64,000 nucleotides of DNA from Ascaphus truei (taxonomy: Eukaryota; Chordata; Amphibia; Anura; Ascaphidae). The position numbers were made by a program, and so were the translations under genes. Shown here one piece after another: positions 1 to 9,539 of this stretch. The notes beneath the pieces are model-generated. The model had not been told where the DNA came from. It did not search any database and saw only the letters and a list, made by a program, of their open reading frames with translations. Each line of letters starts with the position of its first letter. The stretch's first letter is position 1. The stretch is from positions 18,979,480 through 19,043,479 of the forward strand of contig CM071579.1 in NCBI GenBank assembly GCA_036426205.1, read 5' to 3'.

Positions 1-64
1 TGTCCCTGCTGTCTGGTCTGCTCGCACAGAAACTCTTAAAAAAATTCTTCCATTTTTCTCATCC

Positions 65-87
65 TTGTGTGTGTGTGTGTGTGTGTG
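65..87. repeat. (GT)n microsatellite
   Basis: Simple alternating GT run of about 11 units. It lies in sequence with no recognisable gene. Confidence 0.95.
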
Positions 88-204
88 GCCCTTTAAATGC
101 AGGGGCCTTTCAAAATCCCGTCACTTCTGACACCATATGTTCCAGAGTACATGCAACTACACATGTGGGGTCTCTTGACAAGGCTTATTTATTTAGCCTT
201 GAAA

Positions 205-302
205 AACATACAGCACACAAAACAAAATAGCTTCTCTTCAGCAAACAAAACAAAATAGCTTATCTTCAGCATGGCAAACAAAGCAGTTTCTCTTCAGCAT
301 GC
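205..302. repeat. short imperfect tandem repeat, about 30-bp unit
   Basis: Three imperfect copies of a unit containing ACAAAATAGCTTCTCTTCAG follow one another. The surrounding 1-830 has no coding signal. It may be old LTR or transposon sequence, but I cannot classify it. Confidence 0.6.
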
Positions 303-832
303 AGGACACAACCGTTCATAAACAACGTACTTTGCAAACAGACCTTATATCAATAATCTCTTCAGTAACTCACTCCTGTCTCCTGACCAGCTAGGCTGCA
401 TGTGTGTACATCTTGGGGTTTTTAACACACCTTGATTAGGCAGCTGAGATCCAACTAATTGCCATGAGCTTCCCAGCTGAAGTTAACCTTATCACTGCTG
501 CACTGCAGACTAAACATATGTCTGACAGGCATATAGCTGGTGGCTTTTATTTACCTTGTCACAGCGCCCTTATAACATACTGTACTTGCTACGACACGGG
601 CACTTGCACGTTTGTTCGAGGTAGAGGACATAAGTGAAGTCTCCTCAACTTCAGTTTCCAGCATCCGGGGAACCAGCCGCATCATGTTATTGCTCCAGGA
701 GTTGACATGACACTTGAATGCTGGGGGTATCTTGGAATTCTGGTGCTGCTGTCCCCCCGACACTGTAAAGGTTAAGTAACAATGAACACTATCTTCATGG
801 TAGGTAAACCAGATACATACTAATGTACAGTT

Positions 833-2175
833 GATGTGGTCTACTTAGATTTTGCTTAGGCTTTTGATACGGTTCCACACAAGAGGCAGGTGAACAAAAT
901 AAAGCAAATTAGACTCAGTAAAAATATTTGCACCTTTATTGAAAACTGGTTGAAGGACAGACAACAGAGGGTTGTCATAAATGTAACTTTTCCAGATTGT
1001 GCTAAGGTCGTGAGTGGAGTACCTCAGGGATCGGTACTGGGACCCGTTTTTTAACTTGTTTATTAATGACCTTGAGGTTGGCATCGAGAGCAAAGTCTCC
1101 ATCTTTGCTGATGACACTAAATTGTGTAAGATAGTAAAATCAGAGCAGGATATCATTTCTCTCCAGAAGGACTTGGAGAGACTGGAAACTTGGGCAGGTA
1201 AATGGCAGAGGAGGTTTAATACAGATAAATGTAAGGTTATGCATTTCGGAAACAAGAATAAAAAGGCGACTTACAAATTAAATGGGGATACATTGGGGGA
1301 ATCCTTGATGGAGAAGGATTTAGGAGTGCTAGTAGACAATAGGGTTAGCAATAGTGTCCAAAGTCATGCAGTAGCTGCAAGGAAAACACGATCTTATCTT
1401 GAATTAAACGGGCAATGGATGGAAGGGAAGTAAACATAATTATGCCCCTTTACAAAGCATTAGTAAGACCACACCTTGAATATGGAGTACAATTTTGGGC
1501 ACCACTCCTTAGAAAAGACATTATGTAACTAGAGAGAGTGCAGAGAAGAGCCACCAAATTAATAAAGGGGATGGACAATCTAACTTATGAGGAGAGGCTA
1601 GCTAAATTAGATTTATGTACATTAGAAAAGAGGCGTCTAAGAGGGGATATGATAACTATACTCAAATATATTCTGGGACAGTACAGGGAGCTTTCAAAAG
1701 AACTGTTCATCCCACGGGCAGTACAAAGGACTCTGGGGCATCCAGAGGCATAAGGTTGTAGGAAAGGAGATTTCACCAGCAACAAAGGAAAGGGTTCTTT
1801 ACAATAAGGGCAGTTAAAATGTGGAATTCATTACCCATGGAGACTGTGATGGCAGGTACAATAGATTTGTTAAAAAAAAGGTTTGGACATCTTTTTAGAA
1901 AGGGAAGGTATACAGGGATATACCAAATAAGTAAACATGGGAAGAATGTTGATCCAGGGAGTAATCCGATTGCCAATTCTTGGAGTCAGAAAGGAATTTA
2001 TTTTTCCCCTTATGAGATATAATTGAATGATAGGACACTGGGGTTTTTTGTTTGCCTTCCTCTGGATCAATAAGTAAGTATAGATATATGTGTATAAAGT
2101 ATCTGTCATCTAAATTTAGCAGAGGTTGTACTTGATGGGCGTATGTCTTTGTTCAACCTCATCTACTATGTAACA
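833..2175 (+). mobile_element. CR1-like LINE, 5'-truncated and degenerate
   Basis: This is the 3' half of a non-LTR retrotransposon. It begins inside the reverse transcriptase and runs through the C-terminal region to the 3' end. The tail ends in short TATGTAAC-like direct repeats, as CR1-type elements do. A second copy of the same family lies in the opposite orientation at 28674-29285, and its C-terminal protein sequence is nearly identical. Frameshifts and stops throughout make it non-functional. The clade is assigned from the C-terminal pattern (RRATKLIKGM, EERLAKLDL, EKRRLRGDM, WNSLPME). Confidence 0.85.
838..1770 (+). pseudogene. CR1-like ORF2 fragment: reverse transcriptase and C-terminal region
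   Basis: Reading through the breaks, 838-1050 encodes VVYLDFA-AFDTVPH, a short linker (ENWLKDRQQRVV) and the box SGVPQGSVLGP. A length change in the T run near 1050 shifts the frame. The next frame, 1050-1433, gives NLFINDL, then the catalytic FADD box at 1103-1114, then KWQRRFNTDKCKVMHFG and EKDLGVLVDN. A further shift near 1430 leads to [20 protein letters not shown], a stop at about 1526, and then RRATKLIKGM. The family protein would reverse-transcribe its own RNA at a nicked target. Here the endonuclease domain is missing and at least three lesions break the frame, so it is a dead copy. The start is a truncation point, not a codon. LINE identity is certain; the CR1 clade is likely. Confidence 0.85.
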
Positions 2176-2579
2176 TAACCTCCGTTACACAGTCTGTGCT
2201 GGATGTGTTGTAGGATTAGCTTAGCCTACTTACGCTATTCTGGTTCCATGAGCAGAATACTTGCAGAACAAGCAGTAATTGTATTTATTTTCTATGGTAA
2301 GACTATTTATTAAACATATTGATTTCCACTTGGAGAAATGACACATGATAAACGTGCTATGACACTAGTTCCTATGATGAGCCACTACATTGCACTGCCA
2401 AGTCTTAGTAAATGATACCTGCACAAGACTGCTTGCTGCACGAGACCTATGCATTTGCTGAAGTGTGAGCTAATGGAAGGTTATGGATGTGTAACCAGTG
2501 ATATACAATGTGTAACATCAACGCCATCATTTATTCTAATGGCTTTCAGGTCATTCGCAGATCATTGCAGCCACCAGTG

Positions 2580-2936
2580 TATGTGTATAAATCTCTATTT
2601 ATATAGCGCCATCCATGTATATAGTGCTTTACAGCAGTAACACACATAACATAATAGGAATAAGCGCTTTATACATAAAAGTAACATTAGGAAAAGACGT
2701 CCCTGGTCCAAAGAGCTTACAATCTAAGTGATACTGTAAGTAGGGAGAACTTACAGAGACAGTGGCAGGGTGTTCTGGTCAGTGCTTCTGCAATAGGTCA
2801 TGGTAAATGGATATGAGATTTGTAGTATCAGCCAGCGGAGCTACCCAAATGCTTCATTAAAGAGGTGTGTGTTTTAAGATGGACCTTAAAGGTGGAGAGA
2901 GAGGGAGAGAGAGGGAGAGAGAGGGAGAGAGAGGTT
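2580..2936 (-). mobile_element. L2-like LINE 3' end (C-terminus plus 3' UTR)
   Basis: On the minus strand, 2935-2820 reads LSTFKVHLKTHTSLMKHLG, a typical L2 ORF2 ending of the form TFK..LKTHLF. A 3' UTR follows. In minus orientation it contains the widespread amphibian blocks TTAGATTGTAAGCTCTTTGG and a GCGCTATATAAAT-like tail. The (GAGAGAGGGA)n array at 2893-2934 sits just inside the coding end. It is severely 5'-truncated. Confidence 0.7.
2893..2934. repeat. GA-rich minisatellite, 10-bp unit
   Basis: Four near-perfect copies of a GAGAGAGGGA-type unit, embedded in the 3' end of an L2 LINE. Confidence 0.9.
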
Positions 2937-3424
2937 GCAGTGTGTAGCCTAAGAATATCATTTTTGTTTATACTAAAAACAAATGAGGAATTCAATCTGG
3001 AAGGTTTGGGAAACAAAAAAAATCGATCAAATACAGCAGTACAACCTCATTATATTCCTCTGCAAGGTGCAACATTGTTATGCGGTATGGTATGGTCTAG
3101 AAATAAATGAAACCTTTCCCTTTCAGTGATCTCTGGAAGAAATAAGAGATTTCAGGTGGGCTGGATGCTCTGTATTACTAGGTGTGTGCCGGAATATTTA
3201 ACAAGATTCCCCCTGAAAAAAAAGTAACGAAGGAACAAAACCGAATTAAGCAAACTAAAACAAAAATAACAAATTGCACACATTTACCCAGCAACAACAA
3301 AAATCACAAGTACGACGGATGCGTCTTTGGGAAGTAAGTTACTGTAGTGCCCACGGTTATTCTAACACAAACCAGTGGCAATCGCCAAAAAGACCCAGGT
3401 ACATGCCTTAAAATTGCCTTAAAC

Positions 3425-3615
3425 TAGACCCAGCATTTCTGCACTGATTAATGGCCCATCAGATTAACAGCGGGGGTCCCTGGCAGTCCCATTCAGTTTG
3501 TTAATCCTATGGGTCATTAGTCAATGCAGAAATGCCTTAAACTTGCCTTAAACTAGCCAGGTTACACCCAGCACATACCCAGAATGTAACCGGGCTAGTT
3601 TAAGGCAAGCTTTAG
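3425..3615. repeat. foldback (palindromic) MITE-like repeat
   Basis: Two nested inverted repeats are visible. The first pairs GCATTTCTGCACTGATTAAT near 3433 with its complement near 3525. The second pairs GCCTTAAACTAG with CTAGTTTAAGGC around 3545-3605. The block containing GGCCCATCAGATTAACA recurs, again as an inverted repeat, at 46153-46283, so this is a dispersed foldback family. No terminal duplication was found. Confidence 0.65.
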
Positions 3616-3619
3616 AATA

Positions 3620-3987
3620 CTCGTGGTCTCGTCTGTAATTACAAGCGGATTGGACGTGGCCAGCACCTCTTTGGGAAAACTGTAATCATTGGAATAGATT
3701 ATGCCGCTCTGTGATTTTATTTGCAAATGTCCGTTTTTCACGAAGAAAGCAAAGGTTTCACCCATTTTTTTACATTCACGTCTGCTAATAACTTATTTAA
3801 CACATTAACAGAGTTCTTAAGGTTAAAATGATTGGATTAAAGAATGAAAGCAAATAGCTTGCAGTAACAATTCACCCAGGCAACATATTTATGAAAGACA
3901 GAGGACATTTCCACCGGTTAATGGTGAAATTAGAATTGCCTCATTGCTACAGGAAATCAGCTAAAAGTTAAATGTAATGAAGATTAA
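3620..3987. other. AT-rich unique sequence, no gene seen
   Basis: There is no repeat that I recognise and no coding signal. The interval 3760-3985 has low CpG and many TTAAT/ATTA words, which would fit either a constrained non-coding element or plain unique DNA. Confidence 0.4.
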
Positions 3988-5585
3988 AAACTAACTACCG
4001 CCCTATCGCTCTTCTCCAAGCTACTTGAACGGCTTGTATATAACCGCCGGACTCACTTTCTCTCCTCCAAATCCTTGCTTGATTCTTTGCAATCTGGTTT
4101 CTGCCCTTTACACTCCACCGAGACAGCCCTAACAAAAGTGTCCAATGACCTACTCACAGCTTATACAAGGTCTAAGGGTCACTTCTCTTTACTAATTGTC
4201 CTGGATCTCTCTGCGGCCTTGGACACGGTTGATCACCCCCTTCTCCTGCACACCCTACACTCCATTGGCCTCTGTAATGTAGTGCTCTACTGGTTCAAGT
4301 CCTACCTATCCAACCGCTCTTTTAGTGTTTCCTTCTCTGGTGTCTCCTTCCCTCCCTCTTTATGCCGGTGGTCCACAAGGCTCTGTGGCCCTCTGCTGTT
4401 CTCACACTACACCTCTTCTCTTGGGGAACCAATACAATCTTTTGGCTTTCAGTATAATCTCTATGCTGATGACACCCAAATCTATCTCTCCTCCCCTGAC
4501 ATCTCCCCCCCTCTCTCTTGTCCCGTCAACAAGTGTCTCTCCGCAATCTCCTCCAGGATGTCCCACCGTTACCTGAAGCTTAACATGTCCAAAACAGAAT
4601 TGATAATCTTTCCACCTTCCACTGTCACTCACACCCAAACTCTTCCCCACTGTTGTTAATAATACCACAATCTCATCAACACACCAAACCCACAGCCTAG
4701 GTGTCATCTTTGACTCTGCACTCTCCTTCATTCCTCACATTCAAGTTCTCCGTAAGTCCTGCTGCCACCACCTCGAAAATATTGCTAGGATATGACCTTT
4801 TCTCACTCATGATGGAGCTAAAATCCTAATTCACTCACTTATCCTGTCCCACCTTGACTGCTTCAACCTTCTCCTTGTTGGCATTCCCCTCTAACTGTCC
4901 TAACTTCAATCCATCTAAAATACTACTGCCAGACTCATCTACCTCCCGCACTGCTCCACTCCTGCTGCTCCACTATGCAAATCCCTACACTGGCTTCCCA
5001 TATCCTCTACAATCAAATGTAAAACCCTAGTTCTGATTTACAAAGCTCTCAACGTCACTGCCCCCCTTACATCTCAGCGCCGATCCCCAAATATATTCCT
5101 AAATGCTCCCTTCGATCTGCCCACAATATTCACCTCTCTTCCTGCCTTTATTACAGCCTTTCATTCCCTCCTACAAGACTTCACCCGTGCTGCCCGCGCT
5201 CTCTGGAATTCCCTACCCCGTGCCATCAGACTATCCCCCAGCTTTCAGACATTTAAAAACTCTCTGAAAACTCACCTTTTTAAGGAAGCCTGTCTGGCTT
5301 CACCCCTAACATCCACCCACCAACCCTATTGGTATCAGCTGTGCGGCTAGATCAATCTCCATGCTGTGACTCCCTAACATCCTCACCCCCAAAATTAATA
5401 AATCCAGCTGTGTGGCTGCACCATACTCCATCCTGATGTATACTCCACCCCACAATGAGCAGCCACTTTACCTTTTGTTTCAACATTGCCCCTTATTCCC
5501 TCTAGAGTGTAAGCTCTCCGGATCAGAGCCCTCATTCCCTCCTGTATCTGTGTGCTTGTTTGTCCTTATTTGTATCTGGACAAGT
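3988..5585 (+). mobile_element. L2-clade LINE, 5'-truncated, degenerate
   Basis: This copy runs from the start of the reverse transcriptase ([15 protein letters not shown]) to the 3' UTR. The 3' UTR contains the GTGTAAGCTCTCCGGATCAG block before the end. A fragment of the same 3' UTR recurs at 40030-40128. The 20-bp minisatellite at 5585 begins directly at its 3' border. Confidence 0.85.
3990..5350 (+). pseudogene. L2-like ORF2 fragment (reverse transcriptase and C-terminus)
   Basis: The main frame, 4075-4659, reads [15 protein letters not shown], then [16 protein letters not shown] (AFDTVDH box), [12 protein letters not shown], a frame-disturbed SAGVPQGSVLGP box near 4360-4390, and the catalytic YADD at 4462-4473 followed by [22 protein letters not shown] closes the palm. 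After a frameshift near 4660, 4670-5350 gives the typical L2 C-terminus: SLGVIFDSALSF, SLHWLPI, ARALWNSLPRA and FKNSLKTHLFKEACL, with several stops. The endonuclease is absent. The protein would act as reverse transcriptase in target-primed integration, but this copy cannot. LINE identity is very secure and L2 is the best clade. Confidence 0.85.
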
Positions 5586-5765
5586 GCAGAAAAGGAACCT
5601 GCTTTACTGAGAAAGAACCGGCTTTACTGAGAAAGAACCGGCTTTACTGAGAGAAAGAACCGGCTTTACTGAGAAAGAACCGGCTTTACTGAGAAAGAAC
5701 CGGCTTTACTGGGAAAAAAACGGCTTTACTGAGAAAGAACCGGCTTTACTGGGAAAAAAACGGCT
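5585..5765. repeat. 20-bp minisatellite, interrupted by an LTR
   Basis: About nine copies of a unit containing GGCTTTACTGAGAAAGAACC, with GGGAAAAAAA variants in the last copies. The array is cut at 5765 by the solo LTR 5766-6621 and resumes as a short remnant (CGGCTTTACTG) at 6622. It is therefore older than the LTR insertion. Confidence 0.95.
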
Positions 5766-6621
5766 TGTTACGCCGATGCTCGCCACAAACCGGGACCGGA
5801 CCACGGGGCTGAGGTGGGGTTACATTATCACCGACCTTAGTCCGTGCAGACTGAGCCGGAGTGCGCAGTTCGTAGTCGTACATCGCAGGGTCAGGATTGG
5901 AGAAGGCAGCATCGTCGTTATTGAAGCCAAAGTCAGGGTAGGAGAAGACAGGACAATCGATGGCCGAAGCAGGGTCAGGATAGAAGACATCCGGGTGGTC
6001 ATAGTCGTAGCAAGGAATCGGCAACAAGCAGACAGGAGTTCCCCGCTTCAGCTTAGGAGCATGAGCGCGGGAGTGGCTTCTGCGCGAGGAGCGGCCTCGG
6101 CCCATGACGCCGATCTCAGCAGGAGGAGACAGCAGGCTGGCCGAAGTTCACCGCAGGGCAGCGTCGGGGAGAACCAACGCTTCAGCGCAGAAGTCCAAGG
6201 CAGGCCACTGCAAGGGGATAGCAGCAGGCCGCAGGAAAGGAAGGGTAGCCACTGCTAGGAGGGAATGCAGCAGGTACCGGTGCTGGCAACATGCTTCAGC
6301 ACAGGAGAAAGAACAGGCCTCTGGAACTCAGGAACTTGGGAGGTAAGAATGCTAGGAGAGAGGCTTGGGGCGGTTTGTGGCAGAGACAGTAACGTCCAGG
6401 TAGGAGATTATGCTCGGCACTGTTTCAGTGCCAACGCCCAGGATATAAAGGGCGGAGATCCAATCACAGGAGGAGGGTGTGTGAGTATTCCTCCAATGAT
6501 GTAGCACAGGGCAGAAGCTGCAATGAGAAGCAGCACATGTGCCATAGATTGCCAGAGGAAACTTTTGCAACTGCAGAAGTCTGCAAAAGTTATAATCAAA
6601 GCCAGGAGTGGATTCCTTACA
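5766..6621 (-). mobile_element. solo LTR of a retrotransposon (856 bp)
   Basis: The ends are TGTTACGCC and CCTTACA on the plus strand, so the TG...CA rule holds. The flanks are a perfect 5-bp target duplication, CGGCT, at 5761-5765 and 6622-6626. The size, ends and 5-bp duplication are what a solo LTR leaves after recombination between two LTRs. No internal region is present. Its inward sequence (read on the minus strand) resembles the plus-strand fragment that ends at 7592, so I place it on the minus strand. A TATAAA-like word lies near 6435. The superfamily (gypsy-like or other) is unresolved. Open frames here are incidental. Confidence 0.8.
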
Positions 6622-6660
6622 CGGCTTTACTGAAAAGAGGGACTTGCTTTGCACTGTGTC
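6622..6660. repeat. minisatellite remnant right of the solo LTR
   Basis: CGGCTTTACTG followed by degenerate unit sequence. It continues the array at 5585-5765 once the LTR is removed. Confidence 0.7.
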
Positions 6661-7129
6661 CTATTATATTACAGTACATGTAAGCTGTTTTGTTTGTAAC
6701 TTTCTCTGTATGCCCTGGCACTATGAAAAGCTACAGTAGGGATAAGGCAGGATTATGACAAACTACTGTACTTGTTTGATGAACTAATAAAAGAAAGCAT
6801 GGCCTGCAGTACCATGGGGAAGATTTGAGAGGTTGCTATGGTGTTCAATAGCAGACATTCCCTGCTCGGATCAAACGTTACGTTCTCTGCAACACAGCCT
6901 CCAGCTGGCAGAAACCACCATAGAAAACAGACTTCTCTACGACGAAGCAGGGAAATACAATATCACCGATCAGCTTTAACCCATGAGAGAATGCACCTCG
7001 GTCGTTCAGTATACTAATGGGTGAAAAGAGAACCAAAGTCCTCTCTTATTTATTGGTGATGCACTCTTTCAATGATATATTCATTTGTTTCATTATTCCA
7101 AAAAGCCATATAGTACAAATATTTCTGGT
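6661..7129. other. unique sequence, no gene seen
   Basis: Moderately AT-rich with no recognisable repeat ends, tandem arrays or coding signal. Confidence 0.5.
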
Positions 7130-7592
7130 TCCTGTGTGCTACAAATACCCTGCACTTCCTTTCCTGCTTTGCTGAGCATAACTGTTTGTAGCCTTGAGCT
7201 CCTGCGTTTGTTATGCCTTGCTCCTGTCTCGTCTTTCTTGCAGTTTGAATTCTACGTGTACCAACCCGGCTTGACTTTTGAACCCCTCTGGATATTGAAC
7301 CCGGCTTACCCTCTACTTTGCGTACCTCTCCCACCCAGACCGCGGCTATACGGACTTCGACGATTCTGACCTCTCCAACCCCAGACCACGGCTTAACAGA
7401 CATTGACAATTCTGACCTCTCCATCCCAAGACCTTGGCAAGTATCAGGACTAACCCACTCTCTCCAACCCAGACCCGGCTACGTTGACAATCCACCTGCC
7501 AGGCGCGCCCCGCTGCTCTGGGTGCGTGGTTCTATACTTCCCCACCTCAGTACCGGGGTCCAGTCTTGCTCGTGGGCAGCGCAAGCGTTACA
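7130..7592 (+). mobile_element. LTR fragment related to the solo LTR at 5766, opposite orientation
   Basis: It ends in GCGTTACA. Its reverse complement starts TGTAACGC and runs in register with the solo LTR end, through a shared GCTGAGGTGGG-type block. Internally it has repeated CCAGACC(A/G)CGGCT...GACAATTCTGACCTCTCC units, matching degenerate units in the other LTR. No matching 5-bp duplication was found on the left, so the 5' part appears to be lost. It abuts the minisatellite at 7594. Confidence 0.6.
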
Positions 7593-7593
7593 A

Positions 7594-8080
7594 TAAGATG
7601 GCGTGTTGTGGGATAGAATGGCGTGTTGTGGGATAGGAGGGCTTCTTTTGGGATAGGATGGCTTGTTGCGGGATAGGATGGCGTGTTGCGGGATAGGATG
7701 GCGTGTTGTGGGATAGGATGGTGTGTTGTGGGATAGGGTGGTGTGTTGTGGGATAGGATGGATTGTTGTGGGATACGATGGCTTGTTGTGGGATAGGATG
7801 GCGTGTTGTGGGATAGGATGGCTTGTTGTGGGATAGGATGGCTTGTTGTGGGATAGGATGGCTTGTGTGGGATAGGATGGCTTGTTGGGGATAGGATGGC
7901 TTGTTGTGGGATAGGATGGATTGTTGTGGGATAGGATGGCTTGTTGTGGGATAGGATGGCGTGTTGTGGGATAGGATGGCTTGTTGTGGGATAGGATGGC
8001 TTGTTGTGGGATAGGATGGCTTGTTGTGGGATAGGATGGCTTGTTGTGGCATAGGATGGCTTGTTGTGGGATAGGACGTC
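7594..8080. repeat. 20-bp minisatellite, about 24 copies
   Basis: Tandem copies of GGCTTGTTGTGGGATAGGAT with GCGTGTTG, ATTGTTG and one-base-deletion variants. Because 20 is not a multiple of three but the unit lacks stops, it gives long spurious open frames on the minus strand. These are not genes. Confidence 0.97.
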
Positions 8081-9535
8081 TCCGGGTTGCTGTAGGGCTA
8101 TGTAGGCCATCGTGTCTGAATCAGGCCACATTTTTTCAACCATTTTTTTTGCACTTTTGACTTTTTGGGGGTGACCAACCAGTGGCAAAATAAAGATTAT
8201 TTTATGTATATATCAATGGAATTGTTTCCCCTTATAGTTGGGCATTGTGCAACTACTGCTTGATACATCTGCCACAATGTATCAAGGTACAAATATCCAA
8301 TGGGTTTTCGTTTTTCTCATATTTCTGGACACATTCTCCTCCCCCAGAACTGCACCACTTTTCCCTTGATACATACTAGACCCCCAATTGTTGTACTACA
8401 AATCTGTGTATACTACAGCATTACAACAGTGAGCGTGTGGTATGCAGATATTGGATCTGGGACATTTAGCTGCAAATAATCTCATTGTGTGAGAATCTTC
8501 TATTACAACATTCACTGTCATGTGAGTTTGTGAGACGCCAGTTACAAATGTGATGTACATTATTACCTGCCGTTGAAAGTTAATAATAAAGAGACTTGTG
8601 CTCACCCGTCAGTCTTTTCACTGGCACTTACAATGTGTTCATACCATTTCCTTGAAGAAGATCAGCTTTCAGTGGAGGATTTATTATCTGAACTGTTGAA
8701 AATATACACAAATGTGAGTGTGTTGAGCAGTGCGGGCTTTTAATTAAAAAAAAAAAAGATACAATGTTCTCTATAGATTACAGTTTAAATGATAGTTCGA
8801 TATCAGTCTTTTTCTCTCGCTTTGATTTATTTTCAAAGGGAGATGAATGTTTCAGGAAAGAAGACGAAAGTGAGATATCCGTTGACCAGTAGGTAGAAAT
8901 TGGTGAAATTGTGGCTGTTCTCACATGTACCCAGCACTGCTGCTGGTTTCACTGCAGGTATTAAATAGCAGTATTTTCCTAAATCATTGATTTTTCCACT
9001 TGGGAGTTGTGAAAATGCATAGAGCAAGAACCTACTAAAGGGGGATGCTAAGGAAATACAACTTTAGGAAGAAACTAGGGAAATAAAAAAAAAAAGCAGA
9101 AATAAGATGAAAATATCTCAGGCAAAAAAAATAAAAGGCTTCATACATTTGTATATATCTATCTACCGCGGGGCTCATTAAATGGCGGCAAGCAAAGGGC
9201 CTTGATGCAGCCCTACCAGCTACTCAAGCAACTAGAATGGAATTAGTTGGAGTAAAGTGCACATTTTCAGCCTGAAATGGACTTGTAAGTTAAGGTAATG
9301 TAATTATATACTGTATGGTACAGATGTTATATACTGTATGCTGGCAAAATGCTGAAATTACATCATTTTCAAGTTGTTAAATATACATCGAAAATTACAT
9401 TATAATAAACTTGTGACACGTCTTCTCCTAAATGTTTTCTGATCTGGCCCCACTTGTCGTCTCCTCACTAATTTGGAGAACTGATGGAAGAACACTTACC
9501 TACAGTATCTGTCTATCGATATGTTGTCTATCTAT
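8081..9535. other. unique AT-rich sequence, no gene seen
   Basis: No open frame with coding character, no recognisable transposon ends, and only short A or T runs (8746, 9090). I see nothing that I can name here. Confidence 0.5.
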
Positions 9536-9539
9536 GTTT

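Noticed and set aside
7547..8188. 213-residue open frame on the minus strand (PTTSHPIPQQAILSHN-type repeats)
   Set aside because: It is the translation of a 20-bp minisatellite with no stops in the unit; there is no homology or start context.
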